Positions 62,542 through 64,000 of a stretch of 64,000 nt of DNA are shown here, one piece after another. The stretch is from the NCBI RefSeq assembly GCF_003390375.1, contig NZ_QUOT01000001.1, positions 620,001-684,000 of the forward strand. The letters are read 5' to 3'. The notes beneath the pieces are model-generated. The model was not told the origin of the DNA and did not search any database. It was given only the letters and a program-made list of their open reading frames with translations. Position 1 is the stretch's first letter, and each line of letters opens with the position of its first letter. This stretch comes from Thalassotalea euphylliae. GTDB taxonomy: Bacteria > Pseudomonadota > Gammaproteobacteria > Enterobacterales > Alteromonadaceae. Position numbers and translations under genes: made by a program.

Positions 62542-64000
62542 TTATGAAAGTAGGTAACTTGCCGTCACTTCGCTCCCGCCTTTGCGATAGTCTAATTGAT
62601 CACAAAGTTGGCTCACTAGGATAATTCCGCGGCCACTTAACGCCATTTCAACTTCTTGCTCAGTCGAAATTTTCTCTAGAAATGCTTTGTGGTCAAACCC
62701 CTTGCCGCTGTCTTTAATTACAATGTCCATTCGCCCTGAGCCAGCAAGTTGGTAATAGCTTAACGATAATTCAACTGTGCCATCAGTTAGTTGTTGTAAT
62801 CTTTTTTCCCGCTCATGAAAATACAGCGCAAAACCTTCAGCCTCTTTTTTCAAAGATGAATCGAGTCCCAATACGCCATGGTCCAATGCATTAACAAACA
62901 ATTCAGTTAAAATAGTGAATAGGTTTTGCCATTGTTCCCCACCACCTTCGACTTCTTGAATAAAGCTCATCGCAATAGGTATAGGGTTTACTTTCGCGAG
63001 CTTTTCCCCTGATAGAATAATATTCCACTGCCACAAAGCCCCAGATTCAGGTAGCTCAACAAAGGTACCATATGGTGCAGGTTTGGCGGCTGGTGGCAAA
63101 TTAACTGCGACAGGTTTTACCCAATCACCGCAAGGCACACTGATTAGTGAGATATCATCTTCTTGCAGTGCCCCCTGACAGAATTGTTCAACATCGTAAA
63201 GTACAGTTTCACCGAGTGTTTGATTGGTAACACCTAGCTTTGCCGCCTGCTCAAAACGCTCGATACCATACATTTCACCGCCATGATTACCCGCCTCGAT
63301 AATACCATCACTTAATAAAAGTACGCTGTCGGTTGGGGCTACTGATACCACATCGAGCTTACTGCCAGGCAATAGCGATTGAATGACCCCCAGAGGTGGA
63401 TGCGTGGACACGATTTTATGCTTAATTTCACCTAGCTGATCGTATACATACGTATCAGGTAAGCCTGCATTAAAGACATAAGCCGTTGCATCACTACTTG
63501 AAATACTGACAAAGCCTGCGGCTAAGAACAGATCTGATGGCAGTAAATCGTATAGCTGATTGTTCATTTGAACGATAATCTCAAAGAGACTAAAGCCCTT
63601 TTTAGTCATCACTCGAAACGTTTCAGCTAACGGTATTGCGCCAATAGACGAGCGCAAACCATGCCCAGTGAAGTCCCCTAATAATACATTCACGTCGCCA
63701 TTTGGGCATTGTGCCGTTAATTGAATATCACCACTGAATAACTCAGCAGGTTTTTTTAGAATATCAATTCGGTCAAGGGCAAAGTTACGCGATTCAATTA
63801 CGCCAGACATCAACTGCTCAGCTAGTTCTGCGTCTTGTTGTTGCGCCTGCTGTAGTGACTTAACCTGCGCATACAGATCGCTAATACGTTGAATTGATTT
63901 GATTTTGGCTTTGAATACTTCCGGTGAAAAAGGTCGAACTAATATCCCGTCGCCGCCCGCTTCAATACTTTCAATAAATGCTTGGTCAGTATCCATACTG
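62542..64000 (-). CDS. REC-PP2C(SpoIIE)-HATPase protein of partner-switch type (5' end outside window)
   Basis: At least 485 codons; the frame is open to the window edge, so the N-terminus is missing. The visible start is the end of a receiver domain (GGDGILVRPFSPEVFKAKI, with its Arg in the usual Lys place). Next come a coiled coil, then a PP2C-type phosphatase (VLLGDFTGHGLRSS, LLLSDGIIEAGN, QEDDISLI with the metal-binding aspartates), and an RsbW-like HATPase (ELFVNALDHGVLG, IKDSGKGFDH, GRGIILVSQL). This is the order of HsbR in Pseudomonas and CrsR in Shewanella, which phosphorylate and dephosphorylate a STAS-domain antagonist. That partner, if present, would lie beyond the window edge. Confidence 0.88.
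   Translation of the reverse strand, partial: SMDTDQAFIESIEAGGDGILVRPFSPEVFKAKIKSIQRISDLYAQVKSLQQAQQQDAELAEQLMSGVIESRNFALDRIDILKKPAELFSGDIQLTAQCPNGDVNVLLGDFTGHGLRSSIGAIPLAETFRVMTKKGFSLFEIIVQMNNQLYDLLPSDLFLAAGFVSISSSDATAYVFNAGLPDTYVYDQLGEIKHKIVSTHPPLGVIQSLLPGSKLDVVSVAPTDSVLLLSDGIIEAGNHGGEMYGIERFEQAAKLGVTNQTLGETVLYDVEQFCQGALQEDDISLISVPCGDWVKPVAVNLPPAAKPAPYGTFVELPESGALWQWNIILSGEKLAKVNPIPIAMSFIQEVEGGGEQWQNLFTILTELFVNALDHGVLGLDSSLKKEAEGFALYFHEREKRLQQLTDGTVELSLSYYQLAGSGRMDIVIKDSGKGFDHKAFLEKISTEQEVEMALSGRGIILVSQLCDQLDYRKGGSEVTASYLLS

Noticed and set aside
1..64000. Searched by eye for tRNA, rRNA, CRISPR arrays, insertion sequences, integrases and toxin-antitoxin or defence genes
   Set aside because: None was found. 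Base composition and gene order look like core chromosome throughout, and no transposase, direct-repeat boundary or recombinase gene was seen.

Overview
The window is a stretch of ordinary chromosome from a marine gammaproteobacterium. The protein sequences and gene order (msrC-proQ-prc, yceD-rpmF-plsX-fabHDG-acpP-fabF-pabC-mltG-tmk-holB-pilZ-tatD, gyrA-serC-aroA and cmk-rpsA-ihfB-lapA-lapB, nrdA-nrdB-ferredoxin) fit the Alteromonadales, probably Colwelliaceae (Colwellia/Thalassotalea-like). That placement is inference from family resemblance; no rRNA gene is present. I saw no tRNA, rRNA, insertion sequence, prophage or CRISPR array.

Layout. 1-5.7 kb: the start of an nhaC-type antiporter cut by the window edge, then prc, proQ, a small unknown gene, msrC, and two envelope proteins (SIMPL and DUF2057). 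5.8-12.9 kb: a complete methylcitrate-cycle operon for propionate (GntR regulator-prpB-prpC-acnD-prpF). Its only strong promoter lies between two identical 12-bp palindromes. 12.9-14.7 kb: a SpmA/SpmB-like membrane protein and a 620-bp gap that ends in a rightward terminator with no gene in front of it, a candidate small RNA. 14.8-25.8 kb: the fatty-acid/phospholipid cluster with associated DNA-replication, cell-wall and folate genes. 25.9-33.2 kb: yceF-type Maf, a HAD phosphatase, rluC, rne with a structured leader, a ComEA-like protein and pyrF. 33.4-35.6 kb: a haem-c GGDEF-EAL protein. 35.7-45.6 kb: lapA-lapB, ihfB, rpsA, cmk, aroA, serC, gyrA. 46-48.6 kb: two small unknown or poorly known proteins, then ubiG and a mupP/gph-type phosphatase. 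49-53 kb: the class Ia ribonucleotide reductase operon with NrdR boxes.

53-64 kb is the most distinctive region: five signalling genes on the minus strand. In transcription order they are a REC-PP2C-HATPase protein (incomplete at the edge, like the Pseudomonas HsbR and Shewanella CrsR partner-switch proteins), a response regulator with a GAF-like C-terminal half, a PAS histidine kinase with receiver, a large hybrid kinase with two receivers and an HPt domain, and a REC-GGDEF-HPt diguanylate cyclase. They probably form one circuit that joins phosphorelay, partner switching of an anti-sigma type kinase, and cyclic-di-GMP output. This is inferred from domain content and adjacency.

Many start codons were moved from the longest open frame using Shine-Dalgarno sequences and family alignment (proQ, msrC, prpC, pilZ, holB, acpP, rne, comEA-like, aroA, nrdB and two kinases). 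rpmF (56 codons) was found by reading the gap between yceD and plsX.
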